Assembly: GCF_900110505.1 (NCBI RefSeq)
Contig: NZ_FODZ01000001.1
Location: 762,861-826,860 of the forward strand
Reading direction: 5' to 3'
Length of the DNA: 64,000 nt
Source of the DNA: Luteibacter sp. UNC138MFCol5.1
GTDB taxonomy: Bacteria; Pseudomonadota; Gammaproteobacteria; Xanthomonadales; Rhodanobacteraceae
In this document: positions 9,593-18,454 of the stretch, piece by piece
Position numbering within the stretch: the stretch's first letter is position 1
Layout of the letters: each line of letters starts with the position of its first letter
Notes under the pieces: model-generated
Database searches by the model: none
What the model was told of the DNA's origin: nothing
The model's input: the letters and a program-made list of their open reading frames with translations, nothing else
Translations under genes and position numbers: made by a program

Positions 9593-9706
9593 GGAGCGGA
9601 CTATAACAGGAGGTCCGGCCCTGTCGGCATCCCGTGAAGGCGAACGCGTCGGCAGCGTGAAGGCCGGTGCATTAGACTTGGGTCTGAAATCCCTGGAGCA
9701 CGTGCC

Positions 9707-10273
9707 ATGTCGGCCAACCTGACCGTCGACCCCGAAGACATCGCCGAGCTGATCGGACGCTGCAAACTGTCCGTCTCGGTCAGCGAGTTCCATGGCTCGC
9801 TCGTCGGGTACATCGCCGGGGGCGGCCGGTTTCCCGGCGATTCGGTACTCGCCGCGCTCAGCCTCGAACCGGATCCGGCGCCGACCGCCGACGAAGAGGC
9901 GATGCTCAACCGCCTGCGGCACCAGACCGACGAATGGCTGGCCGACCCGGAACTGACGTTCTCCCCGTGGCTTCCCGACGACGATGCGCCCATTCCGGAG
10001 CGCGCCGAGGGCCTGGTCGACTGGATCCACGGCTTCCTGGGCGGTCTCGGGCTCGGCGGGTCGGTGGAGCGCAACCAGGGCATGAGCGACGACGCGCGCG
10101 AAGTCCTCAAGGACATGGCGTCGATCGCCGCGACCGAGTTCGAGTTCGACGCGGACGACGACGTGAACGACGAGAGCCTGACCGAGCTCGAGGAATTCGT
10201 GCGCGCCGGCGCGATGCTGCTCCATGCCGAGCTCAGCCGCGGCATGCCACCGGCGAACGACACCCTGCATTGA
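9707..10273 (+). CDS. ygfB: YgfB/UPF0149 family protein
   Basis: A 188 aa acidic protein of the YgfB/YecA (UPF0149) family, with the hallmark segments SEFHGSLVGYIAGG, WIHGFLGGLGL and the C-terminal EEFVRAGAMLLHAEL. It lies upstream of pepP as in E. coli and Pseudomonas. In Pseudomonas YgfB has been linked to repression of an amidase gene and beta-lactam resistance; whether that applies here is unknown. It is divergent from the zapB-like gene across a 114 bp gap. Confidence 0.92.
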   Translation: MSANLTVDPEDIAELIGRCKLSVSVSEFHGSLVGYIAGGGRFPGDSVLAALSLEPDPAPTADEEAMLNRLRHQTDEWLADPELTFSPWLPDDDAPIPERAEGLVDWIHGFLGGLGLGGSVERNQGMSDDAREVLKDMASIAATEFEFDADDDVNDESLTELEEFVRAGAMLLHAELSRGMPPANDTLH

Positions 10274-11562
10274 TCGCGCCCGCGGAGTACGCCCGGCGGC
10301 GCCGGGAACTGATGCGCATGGCGGGCGAGGACGCGGCCCTGATCCTCGCCGCCGCCCCCGAGCGCATGCGCAACGCCGACGCGCCCTGGCCGTACCGCCA
10401 GGACTCCGATTTCCATTACCTGACCGGCTTCGGCGAACCCGAAGCCGTGCTGGCGCTGCTGCCCGGTCGCGCCCACGGCGAGACGGTGCTGTTCTGCCGC
10501 GAGCGCGACGCCGAGCGTGAACGCTGGGACGGCGAGCGCATGGGCACGGACCGGGCGGCGCGCGAGCTTCGCCTCGACGACGCGTTCCCCATCGACGACA
10601 TCGACGACATCCTCCCGGGGATGATCGAGGGAAGGGCGCGCGTCTATTGCCACTTCGGGCAGGAACCGGATTTCGACGCCCGGCTGCTGGCCTGGATGCG
10701 CCGCCTGCGCACGGCGCGCGGTGGCGGTGTCGTGCCGAAGGACCTCGTGGCGCTGGGGCACCTGCTGCACGACCTGCGCCTGTTCAAGTCGAAGGACGAG
10801 CTGGCGCTCATGCGCCGCTCGGCCGAGGTCGCCGGCGCCGCGCACCTCGCCGCCATGGCCATCGCACGCCCCGGCGTCGCCGAATACGAGGTCGAAGGCG
10901 AGATCCTGCGCACCATCCGCAGCCGCGGCGCGGTGCCCGCGTTTCCGCCCACCGTCGCCGGCGGCGCCAACGCCTGCGTCATGCACTACCAGGCCAACCG
11001 CGCCACGCTGAAGGACGGCGACCTGCTGCTCATCGACGCCGGCGCGGAAGTGGACTGCTACGCCTCGGACATCACGCGCACGTTTCCCGTGGGCGGGCGT
11101 TTCACCAGGGAGCAGCGCGCGCTCTACGAGATCGTGCACGAGGCGCAGCTGGCGGCCATCGACGCGGTCCGTCCCGGCCGCTCGTTCGGCGACGCGCACG
11201 ACGCGGCGGTCCGGATCATCGCGGAAGGCCTCTGCGCCGTCGGCATCCTGCGCGGCGGCGCCGATCGCGTGATCGCCGAGGGCAGCTACAAGACGTACTT
11301 CCCGAGCAAGACCGGCCACTGGCTCGGCCTCGACGTCCACGACGTCGGCGACTATCGCATCGATGGCGAGCCGCGCGTCCTGGAAGAGGGCATGGTCGTC
11401 ACCGTCGAACCGGGCATCTACGTTCCGCCGAACGACAAGCGCGTCGACGAACGCTGGCGAGGCATCGGCATCCGCATCGAAGACGACGTCGCGGTGACGA
11501 AGGGCGCCCCCGATGTGATGACCTCCGCGGTGCCGAAAGCCCCCGACGCCCTCGAACGCTGA
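10270..11562 (+). CDS. pepP: Xaa-Pro aminopeptidase
   Basis: It removes N-terminal residues preceding proline and is a cytoplasmic dinuclear metallopeptidase of family M24B. The 430 aa length fits PepP (441 in E. coli). The N-terminal AMP-N domain contains the PWPYRQDSDFHYLTGF motif. The metal ligands are visible in DAGAEVDCYASDITRTF (Asp pair), in the His of GLDVHD, in VEPGIY and in RIEDDV (Glu residues). I chose TTG at 10270, overlapping the ygfB stop codon TGA. The coupling replaces the usual ygfB-pepP-ubiH order; ubiH does not follow. Confidence 0.95.
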   Translation: MIAPAEYARRRRELMRMAGEDAALILAAAPERMRNADAPWPYRQDSDFHYLTGFGEPEAVLALLPGRAHGETVLFCRERDAERERWDGERMGTDRAARELRLDDAFPIDDIDDILPGMIEGRARVYCHFGQEPDFDARLLAWMRRLRTARGGGVVPKDLVALGHLLHDLRLFKSKDELALMRRSAEVAGAAHLAAMAIARPGVAEYEVEGEILRTIRSRGAVPAFPPTVAGGANACVMHYQANRATLKDGDLLLIDAGAEVDCYASDITRTFPVGGRFTREQRALYEIVHEAQLAAIDAVRPGRSFGDAHDAAVRIIAEGLCAVGILRGGADRVIAEGSYKTYFPSKTGHWLGLDVHDVGDYRIDGEPRVLEEGMVVTVEPGIYVPPNDKRVDERWRGIGIRIEDDVAVTKGAPDVMTSAVPKAPDALER

Positions 11563-11576
11563 CACGTTGCCGCCGG

Positions 11577-11614
11577 CGGCGGGAGCCGATCGCATCGGCG
11601 ATCCCGCGGCAGCG
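11577..11614. repeat. Half copy of a palindromic repeat
   Basis: About 35 bp starting GGGAGCCGATCG and ending CGCGGCAGCG match the reverse complement of the right arm of the complete element at 45034-45112 with about one mismatch. It sits between the convergent pepP and cydX genes and may act as a transcript end, though no U tract follows. Confidence 0.65.
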
Positions 11615-11640
11615 GCAACGATCCGGGAACGCCGTATCCC

Positions 11641-11778
11641 TCAGGTCCCCTCGTGCTTCGGCATCGGATCGTGCTTCCGGCTGGCTTCGTCGTCGGAGTG
11701 CACCTCGTACCACACCGCGTTGAGGATGCCGAAAGCGCAGGCGAGGCCGAGGCCGAGTATCCAGGCGAAATACCACAT
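11641..11778 (-). CDS. cydX: Cytochrome bd oxidase small subunit CydX
   Basis: A 45 aa single-pass membrane peptide beginning MWYFAWILGLGLACAFGI, the family signature of CydX (YbgT), with the conserved downstream NAVWYE. It stabilises the heme site of cytochrome bd oxidase. It starts 11 bp after the cydB stop codon with a GGAG-like ribosome site. The C-terminal tail is hydrophilic, with several Lys and Asp residues. Confidence 0.95.
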   Translation of the reverse strand: MWYFAWILGLGLACAFGILNAVWYEVHSDDEASRKHDPMPKHEGT

Positions 11779-11789
11779 GGCTTGCTCCT

Positions 11790-12920
11790 TCAGTACGTGC
11801 CGTGCGACTTGCGCACGTGTTCGAGGGTGACGCGGCCGCGCATCACGCGGTAGACCCAGCTGGTGTAGAGGAGGATCAGCGGGATGAACACGATGGTGAC
11901 CGCGAGCATCAGCAGCAGCGTGCCGCGACTGGACGAGGCGTCCCATACCGTGAGGCTCGATGTCGGATCGAGCGCGGACGGCAGCAGGAACGGGAAGAGC
12001 GCGAAGCCGGCGGAGAGGATCGTGCCGGCGACCGCCAGGCTGCTGCAGAAGAAGCCCGCGAAGCCGCGACGGCCCACGAAGAGCTGAAGACCCAACGCGC
12101 CCGCGAAGGCGAGGACCGGCGCGGCCCAGAACCAGGGATGCTTCATGTAGCTGGCGAACCACGACGCGCCGATGGCCACCTGCTTGCCCAGCGGATTCGA
12201 GATCGCGTCGGTGGTCGCGGGTCCGGAGATCGCGAAGCCCGGGATGCCGTAGGCGAGCCAGATGCCGGCGGCCACGAACAGCACGATGTACACGAGCGAA
12301 GCGATGCGTGCGACCTTCGCCGCGCGATTCGCGATGAGCACGTCGGCCTTCATCGCGGCCCAGCTCGCCCCGTGCGCCAGCAGCATGCTCAGGCTGACGA
12401 GTCCGGAGAGCAGCGCGAACGGACGGAACAGCTGGAAGAACGAACCATCCCACGTCATGCGCAGGTCGCCGTCGTAGCGGAACGGAAGGCCGAGGAACAG
12501 GTTGCCGAACGCGACTCCGCAGACCAGCATGACGATGGTCCCCGAGGCGATCAGGCAATAATCCCAGACGGTCTTCCAGCGTGGATCCTGCACCTTCTCG
12601 CGGAAGTTGAAGCCCACCGGCCGGATGATGAAGGCGACCAGCAGCACGAACATCGCGACATACAGGCCGGAGAACGATGCCGCGTAGAGCAGTGGCCACG
12701 CCGCGAACACCGCGCCGCCGCCGAGGATGAACCAGACCTGGTTGCCCTCCCAGGTCGGCTCGATGGTCTCCAGCAACACGAGCCGCTCGTGGTCGTCCTT
12801 GCCCAGCACGCGCAGCAGCGCCGCGACGCCGAAGTCGAAGCCGTCCATGATGGCGAAGCCGATCAGCAGCACGCCGATCAGCGCCCACCAGATCACCCGC
12901 AGGGTTTCGTAATCGAACAT
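11790..12920 (-). CDS. cydB: Cytochrome bd ubiquinol oxidase subunit II
   Basis: A 376 aa integral membrane protein with about eight or nine hydrophobic segments. It starts [18 protein letters not shown] and contains the conserved [13 protein letters not shown] and [17 protein letters not shown] segments. With CydA it forms the high-affinity terminal oxidase that reduces oxygen with ubiquinol under low oxygen. It starts 10 bp after cydA ends. Confidence 0.97.
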   Translation of the reverse strand: MFDYETLRVIWWALIGVLLIGFAIMDGFDFGVAALLRVLGKDDHERLVLLETIEPTWEGNQVWFILGGGAVFAAWPLLYAASFSGLYVAMFVLLVAFIIRPVGFNFREKVQDPRWKTVWDYCLIASGTIVMLVCGVAFGNLFLGLPFRYDGDLRMTWDGSFFQLFRPFALLSGLVSLSMLLAHGASWAAMKADVLIANRAAKVARIASLVYIVLFVAAGIWLAYGIPGFAISGPATTDAISNPLGKQVAIGASWFASYMKHPWFWAAPVLAFAGALGLQLFVGRRGFAGFFCSSLAVAGTILSAGFALFPFLLPSALDPTSSLTVWDASSSRGTLLLMLAVTIVFIPLILLYTSWVYRVMRGRVTLEHVRKSHGTY

Positions 12921-12930
12921 GATGTCGTCC

Positions 12931-14502
12931 TCAGGCCGTCTGCGCGTGGGCGGGAATGGCATCCGGCCGCTTCGGCCACAGGCCGAGTCCGTCCGGACCC
13001 TTGCGGGCGAACTTCACCATCAGATAGCCGTCGATCACGGCGAGCGCCGTGTAGAACAGCACGAAGCCGCCGAGCGAGATCCACACCTGTCCGGGCGTGA
13101 GCGACGATGCGCCCAGCGCCGTCGGCAGCACGCCTTCGATCGCCCACGGCTGGCGCCCGTATTCGGCGACGATCCAGCCCAGCTCCGCGGCGACCCAGGG
13201 CAACGGCAGGCTCCACAGCGCGACCTTGAGGAACCGGCGTCCCTGCAGGCGCCGCTTGCTGGCGAGCCAGAACGCGTACGCGAACAGGCCGATGAAGTAC
13301 AAGCCGCACGCCACCATGACGCGGAACGACCAGAACAGCACGGGCACGTTCGGGATCGTGCTGTCGGCGGCCTTCTGGATGTCCTCGGGCGTCGCCTTGC
13401 GCGGATCGTCCATGAAGCGCTTCAGCAGCAGCGCGTAGCCCATGTCCTTGTCGTGCGCGGCGAGGATCGCGGCGGCCTGCGCGTCGTTCCGGTTCTCGCG
13501 CAGCACGAGCATCGCGTCGTACGCCTTGATGCCGTCGGCGATGCGGCCCTTGGCGTCGTCGACGAGCTGGGCGATACCGGAGATCGGTTCGTCGACCGAG
13601 CGCGTGCCGATCAGGCCCATGATCCACGGCACGCGGATCGCACCGTGCGTCGTGCGCTCCTTCACGTCGGGCAGGCCCACGAGGGTGAACGACGCGGGCG
13701 CGGGCTCGGTCTCCCACATGGCCTCGATGGCCGCCATCTTCATCTTCTGGTTTTCCGAAACCGTGTATCCGGACTCGTCGCCGAGCACGACCACGGAAAG
13801 GGAGGCGGCAAGACCGAAGCTCGCGGCGACCGTCATCGAGCGTTTGGCGAAGTCGACGTTGCGGCCGCGCAGCAGGTACCACGCGCTGATCGAGAGCACG
13901 AACATCGCACCCATCGTGTAACCGGCGCTCACCGTGTGCACGAACTTCGACTGCGCCACGGGATTGAAGAACACCTCCTTGAACGAGGTGACCTCCATGC
14001 GCATCGTCTGCGCGTTGAACGCCGCTCCGACGGGATTCTGCATCCACGCGTTCGCGATGAGGATCCACAGCGCGGACAGGCTGGTGGCGAGCGCCATGAA
14101 CCAGGTCGCCAGCATGTGCTTCAGCGGCGTGATGCGATCCCAGCCGAAGAAGAAGATGCCGACCAACGTGGATTCGAGGAAGAACGCCATCATGCCTTCG
14201 ATGGCCAGCGGCGCGCCGAAGATGTCGCCGACGTAGTGCGAGTAATAGGCCCAGTTCGTGCCGAACTGGAATTCCATGGTGACGCCGGTGGCGACGCCCA
14301 TGGCGAAGTTGATGCCGAAGAGCACGCCCCAGAACTGGGTCATGCGTTTCCACACCTCGCGGCGGGTCATCACGTACACGCTCTCCATGATGGCGAGCAT
14401 GAACGCGAGGCCGAGGGTGAGGGGCACGAAGAGGAAGTGGTAGAGCGCGGTCAGCGCGAACTGAAGGCGCGACAGGCCGACGACATCGGGGTCGACGATC
14501 AT
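12931..14502 (-). CDS. cydA: Cytochrome bd ubiquinol oxidase subunit I
   Basis: A 523 aa heme-bearing membrane subunit. His22 in the first helix ([15 protein letters not shown]) corresponds to a heme b595 ligand, and [10 protein letters not shown] and the GRQPW motif are visible. The periplasmic Q-loop between residues of about 250 and 380 is of the long, E. coli-like type. The start overlaps the stop of the upstream cydP by 4 bp, giving an operon cydP-cydA-cydB-cydX. Confidence 0.97.
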   Translation of the reverse strand: MIVDPDVVGLSRLQFALTALYHFLFVPLTLGLAFMLAIMESVYVMTRREVWKRMTQFWGVLFGINFAMGVATGVTMEFQFGTNWAYYSHYVGDIFGAPLAIEGMMAFFLESTLVGIFFFGWDRITPLKHMLATWFMALATSLSALWILIANAWMQNPVGAAFNAQTMRMEVTSFKEVFFNPVAQSKFVHTVSAGYTMGAMFVLSISAWYLLRGRNVDFAKRSMTVAASFGLAASLSVVVLGDESGYTVSENQKMKMAAIEAMWETEPAPASFTLVGLPDVKERTTHGAIRVPWIMGLIGTRSVDEPISGIAQLVDDAKGRIADGIKAYDAMLVLRENRNDAQAAAILAAHDKDMGYALLLKRFMDDPRKATPEDIQKAADSTIPNVPVLFWSFRVMVACGLYFIGLFAYAFWLASKRRLQGRRFLKVALWSLPLPWVAAELGWIVAEYGRQPWAIEGVLPTALGASSLTPGQVWISLGGFVLFYTALAVIDGYLMVKFARKGPDGLGLWPKRPDAIPAHAQTA

Positions 14503-14717
14503 GGCGGGTTTCCCTGGCTGGAGGCGGAGGCCGGTGCGAGGACACGGTCCATGCCCGCGGGCGAGACATCCGCGCGGGGCAGGGGCCGGATGGCCACGTA
14601 CCAGATGAGCATGAGTACGGCGATCTTGGCGACGACGATGAAGGAGAGCTCCAGCGCGAGCCTCCCCAGCGGCTTGTCGCGCCAGCGACGGCGCGCGGGT
14701 GGACTGTCGACGACCAT
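14499..14717 (-). CDS. cydP: Putative cytochrome oxidase small subunit CydP
   Basis: A 72 aa protein with a basic N-terminus (RRRWRDK), one transmembrane helix (FIVVAKIAVLMLIWYVAI) and a short Pro/Asp tail. Small genes of this type upstream of cydAB are annotated as CydP in Xanthomonadales and other proteobacteria. The last codons overlap cydA by 4 bp. The function is inferred from operon position and family name. Confidence 0.8.
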   Translation of the reverse strand: MVVDSPPARRRWRDKPLGRLALELSFIVVAKIAVLMLIWYVAIRPLPRADVSPAGMDRVLAPASASSQGNPP

Positions 14718-14858
14718 CGGTGCGACTCCATCGTTCGATACGAACGTGACCCCGGCATCGTACGGCCGGGCATCCCCATGCGATCCATGACCGATTGTCG
14801 CAACCGGCTGACCGCGTATCCTTCGAACCTGCCCCTTCCACCCAAAAATAATCCCTGG

Positions 14859-15929
14859 ATGACCCACCGTAAAGTGCGCCATGCCTCCGTCGACGTCCTG
14901 CGCGGAGCGACCGTCGCGGCGATGCTGCTGGTCAACGATCCCGGCGACTGGGGCCACGTCTGGCGGCCCCTTGAACACGCGGCGTGGAACGGGTGCACGC
15001 CGACCGACCTCGTCTTTCCCCTGTTCCTTTTCATCGTTGGCGTATCGGTTTCGCTGTCGATCGGAGCGCGCGTCGCGACCGCTGCGCCGAAAGCGCCCTT
15101 GCGCCGTGCGGCGATCGGTCGCGCGGCGCGCATCGTCGGGCTCGGCCTGTTGTTGAACGTCGTCGCGTGGCTCGCCATACCGGAAGCGCATCTGCGAATT
15201 CCCGGTGTCCTGCAGCGGATCGGCGTGTGTTTCGCCCTGGCCGCGCTGCTCGCCGTCGACACGGGGCCGCGCCTGCGCGACGCCGTGCTCGTCGTCCTGC
15301 TGGCGGGCTATGGAGCGCTGCTCCTGGCCAGCGGCATGGAGCCGTGGACCAATCCCGTCAGCCGCGCCGATTCGGCGATCTTCGGCGCCTTCGTCTACGC
15401 GATCGATCCGGCCACCGGGCGCGGGCATGATCCGGAGGGCCTGCTGGCCACGCTACCCGCCCTGGCGACGACGCTGCTGGGCATGCGCGCGGGAACCTGG
15501 CTCGCCGCTGGCGACACGCGACGGCTCGTCGTCACCGCGATCGCCTGCCTCGTGCTGGGCTGGATGGCGCAGTGGCTATGGCCGTTCAACAAGAACCTGT
15601 GGACGCCGAGCTACGTGCTCTGGACCGGCGGCTGGTCGTTCGCGCTGCTCGCGCTCGCGCACGTGCTCGTCGACGAACGCGGCTGGCGCCTGCCGGGCAG
15701 GGCGTTCGGTGTGAATGCGATCGCCGCGTATGCCGGGTCGGGGCTGATGGTCTACCTGCTCATCGCGCTCGGCATCGCCCCGTGGCTTTACCGCGTCGCG
15801 TTCGCCTCGTGGATGACGCCGCTCTTCGGACCGTATGTTCCGTCGGCGGCGTGGGGCGTGGCGTTCGTCGCCGTGTGGTGGCTGATCGTGCGATGGATGG
15901 AGCGGCGGGCGATCTACCTGAAGATATGA
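14859..15929 (+). CDS. Heparan-alpha-glucosaminide acetyltransferase-like membrane protein
   Basis: A 356 aa polytopic membrane protein of the COG4299/DUF5009 type. The N-terminal motifs SVDVLRGATVAAMLLVNDPG and CTPTDLVFPLFLFIVGVS are diagnostic. About ten hydrophobic helices follow. Eukaryotic relatives acetylate glucosamine in heparan; bacterial substrates are unknown. Start ATG at 14859 puts the conserved region near residue 8. The gene is divergent from cydP and followed by a palindromic repeat. Confidence 0.85.
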   Translation: MTHRKVRHASVDVLRGATVAAMLLVNDPGDWGHVWRPLEHAAWNGCTPTDLVFPLFLFIVGVSVSLSIGARVATAAPKAPLRRAAIGRAARIVGLGLLLNVVAWLAIPEAHLRIPGVLQRIGVCFALAALLAVDTGPRLRDAVLVVLLAGYGALLLASGMEPWTNPVSRADSAIFGAFVYAIDPATGRGHDPEGLLATLPALATTLLGMRAGTWLAAGDTRRLVVTAIACLVLGWMAQWLWPFNKNLWTPSYVLWTGGWSFALLALAHVLVDERGWRLPGRAFGVNAIAAYAGSGLMVYLLIALGIAPWLYRVAFASWMTPLFGPYVPSAAWGVAFVAVWWLIVRWMERRAIYLKI

Positions 15930-15933
15930 TGCC

Positions 15934-16029
15934 CGTGGGAGCGGACCTGGCCGCGACGGCTTTTCGCGGAAGAGCGCAGGTCGTGCCGCTCCTCGCGAAA
16001 GGCTGTCGCGGCCAGGGCCGCTCCCACAG
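15934..16029. repeat. Complete REP-like palindrome (GTGGGAGCGG type)
   Basis: A 96 bp inverted repeat lies between two convergent genes. The left arm GTGGGAGCGGACCTGGCCGC pairs with the right arm GCGGCCAGGGCCGCTCCCAC, with a second inner pair of GCGAAAGGCT/AGCCTTTCGC type. The left end of the window (29-76) carries a diverged copy of the left arm. Such elements in Xanthomonadales are typically spread by RAYT transposases; none is in the window. Confidence 0.8.
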
Positions 16030-16037
16030 GGTCGGGC

Positions 16038-17360
16038 TTACAAGGACGCGAACGCGTCGCGCGTCAGGTTCTCGGGTTCGCCCGTGGTGCACACCACGTC
16101 GTCCTCGATGCGGATGCCGCCGTACTTGCGGAAGGCGTCGACCTTCGCCCAGTCGATGTCGTTCGAGAACGGCTTGCCCTTGAGTTCGGCCAGCAGCATG
16201 TCGATGAAGTAGATGCCCGGCTCGATGGTCACCACCATGCCGGCCTCGAGCTGGCGCGTGAGGCGCAGGTAGGGATGGCCGTCGGGCTTGGCGATCGTGC
16301 CGCCCGTTTCCGAGGCCTGGAAACCGCCCACGTCGTGCACCTGCAGTCCGATGCCGTGGCCGAGGCCATGCGGGAAGAACGCGGACGAGACACCGGATTC
16401 GACGGCGCTTTCCGGGCTCATGCGGATGAAACCATGGTCGCGGAGCACGCCGGCGAGCACGTGGTGGGCGTGGACGTGGAGCTCAGGATAGCTCTGCCCG
16501 GCGCGCACCTTCGCCGCGAACGAGCGCTCGGCGTCGTCGACCGCGTCGATCAGCGCCTGGAACTCGCCGGCATCGCTGCTGGCGTAGGTGCGCGTGATGT
16601 CGCTGGCATAGCCAGAGGCGCTCGCGCCCGCGTCGATCAGGAACGAGCGGCTCTTCGCCGGGGCGCTGCGGTCGAAGTGCGTGTAGTGCAGCACCGCACC
16701 GTGCTCGTTGAGGCCGACGATGCTCGCGTACGGCAGCTCGGCGTCGATCTGGCCCACGGCGGTGAGGTAGGCGAGGTGGATGCCGAATTCGCTCTCGCCG
16801 TTGCGGAACGCGTGCTCGGCCGCGCGGTGGCCGCGCACGCCGCGGCGGCTCGCCTCGCGCATCAGTTCCAGTTCGTAAGGCGTCTTGTACGCGCGGTGGT
16901 AATGCAGGTGGTCGATGACGGCGGGCGGGTTGTTCGCGCAGACGTCCTGCAGGTCGCAGTACTGGTCGCCGATGATCGCGCAGCGCGAGAGCATGGCCGG
17001 CAGCTCGGCGACCGCGTCCGCGGGCTTGCGCACGATGACGATGTCGAAGTGGTCGACCCAGTAGCCGGTCGGGGCTTCCGGCACCACGTGCCAGTAATCG
17101 CGCGGCTGCAGGAATACCAGCTTCGGCTTCTCGCCCGGCGTGTAGACGAGCCAGCTGCCCGGGGCGTCGGTCAGCGGCAGCCAGTGCCTGAAATGCGGGT
17201 TCGTGACGAACGGGTAATCCTGGTCGTCGAGGAACTTCGTGATCGGGCGGCCCGCCGGCACCACGAGGTGATCGAACCCGCCGCGCGCCAGCGCGGTGTC
17301 GGTGCGCTCGCGCAGCGTGGCGAGGTGCTGGGGATAAAGCGCGGCCAGCGCGTCGTTCAT
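16038..17360 (-). CDS. pepQ: Xaa-Pro dipeptidase
   Basis: A 440 aa M24B metallopeptidase that splits Xaa-Pro dipeptides in the cytoplasm. E. coli PepQ has 443 aa. Metal ligands appear in FLIDAGASASGYASDITRTY, in the His-rich FFPHGLGHGIGLQVHDVGG stretch, in TIEPGIYF and in IRIEDDV. Start ATG at 17360 gives MNDALAALYPQHLATL. The last gene of the group has a 73 bp gap after the zinc-ribbon gene, so it may be transcribed alone. Confidence 0.95.
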   Translation of the reverse strand: MNDALAALYPQHLATLRERTDTALARGGFDHLVVPAGRPITKFLDDQDYPFVTNPHFRHWLPLTDAPGSWLVYTPGEKPKLVFLQPRDYWHVVPEAPTGYWVDHFDIVIVRKPADAVAELPAMLSRCAIIGDQYCDLQDVCANNPPAVIDHLHYHRAYKTPYELELMREASRRGVRGHRAAEHAFRNGESEFGIHLAYLTAVGQIDAELPYASIVGLNEHGAVLHYTHFDRSAPAKSRSFLIDAGASASGYASDITRTYASSDAGEFQALIDAVDDAERSFAAKVRAGQSYPELHVHAHHVLAGVLRDHGFIRMSPESAVESGVSSAFFPHGLGHGIGLQVHDVGGFQASETGGTIAKPDGHPYLRLTRQLEAGMVVTIEPGIYFIDMLLAELKGKPFSNDIDWAKVDAFRKYGGIRIEDDVVCTTGEPENLTRDAFASL

Positions 17361-17433
17361 GGGGGACTCCGGGGACGTGGGGCAAACCGCAATGGTGCGC
17401 CTGTCGGGACGCGGAGCCAAGTCCGGGCGGGCC

Positions 17434-18090
17434 TCAGGATCGTGCGAAGACCACCGTGTAATCGCCGGCCAGGTCGCCTAGGCGGTGGCGCAGCGCGGTG
17501 GCGGCATGCGCGTTGCCCTTGCCGAGCAGGCCCTGCAGGTGGGCCCCGTAGAGCGTGATGGCGTAGTGGCCCACCGCGAAGTCGTGCTCCGGCGAGCGCC
17601 ACAGGTGGAGCGGTGTCCACGTGGCGCAGGACGGGCAGGCGACGTATGCGGAATCGGGCGCGTCGCACCACACCGCGAGGGCTTCCTCCAGCGCCTCGCT
17701 GCCGTCGTCGCCGGGCGCCAGGCGCTCACCGCATTCGGGACAGCGGATGGAGAAGCTCCCGTCGTAGCGGCAGAAGATGCCGTTCTCGCGGCCGCCGTCG
17801 ATGAGCTCCGCGCCGCCGCGGCCGTCGCCGCGCCAGCGGTGTCCGCTCGCGTGCAGTCCGATCGCCTGGATGCCGGTGTCGGCGACGAAGCGTTCGTCGA
17901 GCACGCGGAACCGGGCTTCCTCGTCGTCGCTCGGTTGCGCGGCGATCGTGCCGTCGCCGACCAGGTGCAGGTACAGGTCCATCGCGGCCGCGGCCGCGTC
18001 GTCGCGCTCGAGGTCCGTGTCGACCAGAATGGTGGTGGCATCGCTCATGGTGAGCGATGGTGACGCCCCGCGTGGTTCGTCGTAAAGCAT
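17434..18090 (-). CDS. Hypothetical zinc-ribbon protein in a PilZ operon
   Basis: A 218 aa acidic protein that I do not recognise. Two Cys pairs, in IRCPECGERLAPGD and VACPSCATWTP, are about 40 residues apart and look like a zinc ribbon. The C-terminal region reads VGHYAITLYGAHLQGLLGKGN. I prefer ATG at 18090, which has GAAAGG 8 bp upstream, over the internal ATG at 18048 (204 aa), which lacks a ribosome site. It follows the PilZ gene by 16 bp, and so may act in the same signalling output. Confidence 0.65.
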   Translation of the reverse strand: MLYDEPRGASPSLTMSDATTILVDTDLERDDAAAAAMDLYLHLVGDGTIAAQPSDDEEARFRVLDERFVADTGIQAIGLHASGHRWRGDGRGGAELIDGGRENGIFCRYDGSFSIRCPECGERLAPGDDGSEALEEALAVWCDAPDSAYVACPSCATWTPLHLWRSPEHDFAVGHYAITLYGAHLQGLLGKGNAHAATALRHRLGDLAGDYTVVFARS

Positions 18091-18106
18091 GGTCCGCGCC
18101 TTTCGT

Positions 18107-18454
18107 TCAGTCCGCCGGTGGGCCGATCCACTCGTCGATGGCGCGCACGTCGTCGTCGCTGGCCGCGACGATGCGGTAGCCCGCCCAGAACTGGCCGTTG
18201 GACGCCGCCGGCTCGTGCCATTGTTCCTGGATGCCGATCTCGACCCGATGTTGCCGGTGGTGGGCGTCATGCAACGTGAAGACGATCTGGTAGACGGCGC
18301 CGTCCCGCGGCTTCGCCTTCACGAGCAGCATCACGCCGGTCGCGGAGAGGTTGCCGAGCTGGCCGATGTCCTGCTCGGTGAACCAGTTCTTCACCGCGAT
18401 GGGCGCGGTGGCGCGCTTGCGCGGCGCGCGGCGTTGTTCGGCTTCGCGGATCAT
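18107..18454 (-). CDS. PilZ domain protein (c-di-GMP receptor)
   Basis: A 115 aa single-domain protein with the two c-di-GMP binding signatures of PilZ: a basic Arg-rich stretch RRAPRKR near the N-terminus and NLSATGVML (D/NxSxxG). It should bind cyclic di-GMP and pass the signal to a partner. The ATG overlaps the stop codon of the DUF1631 gene by 4 bp, so the two proteins are likely made together. The partner is unknown but the DUF1631 protein is the obvious candidate. Confidence 0.87.
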   Translation of the reverse strand: MIREAEQRRAPRKRATAPIAVKNWFTEQDIGQLGNLSATGVMLLVKAKPRDGAVYQIVFTLHDAHHRQHRVEIGIQEQWHEPAASNGQFWAGYRIVAASDDDVRAIDEWIGPPAD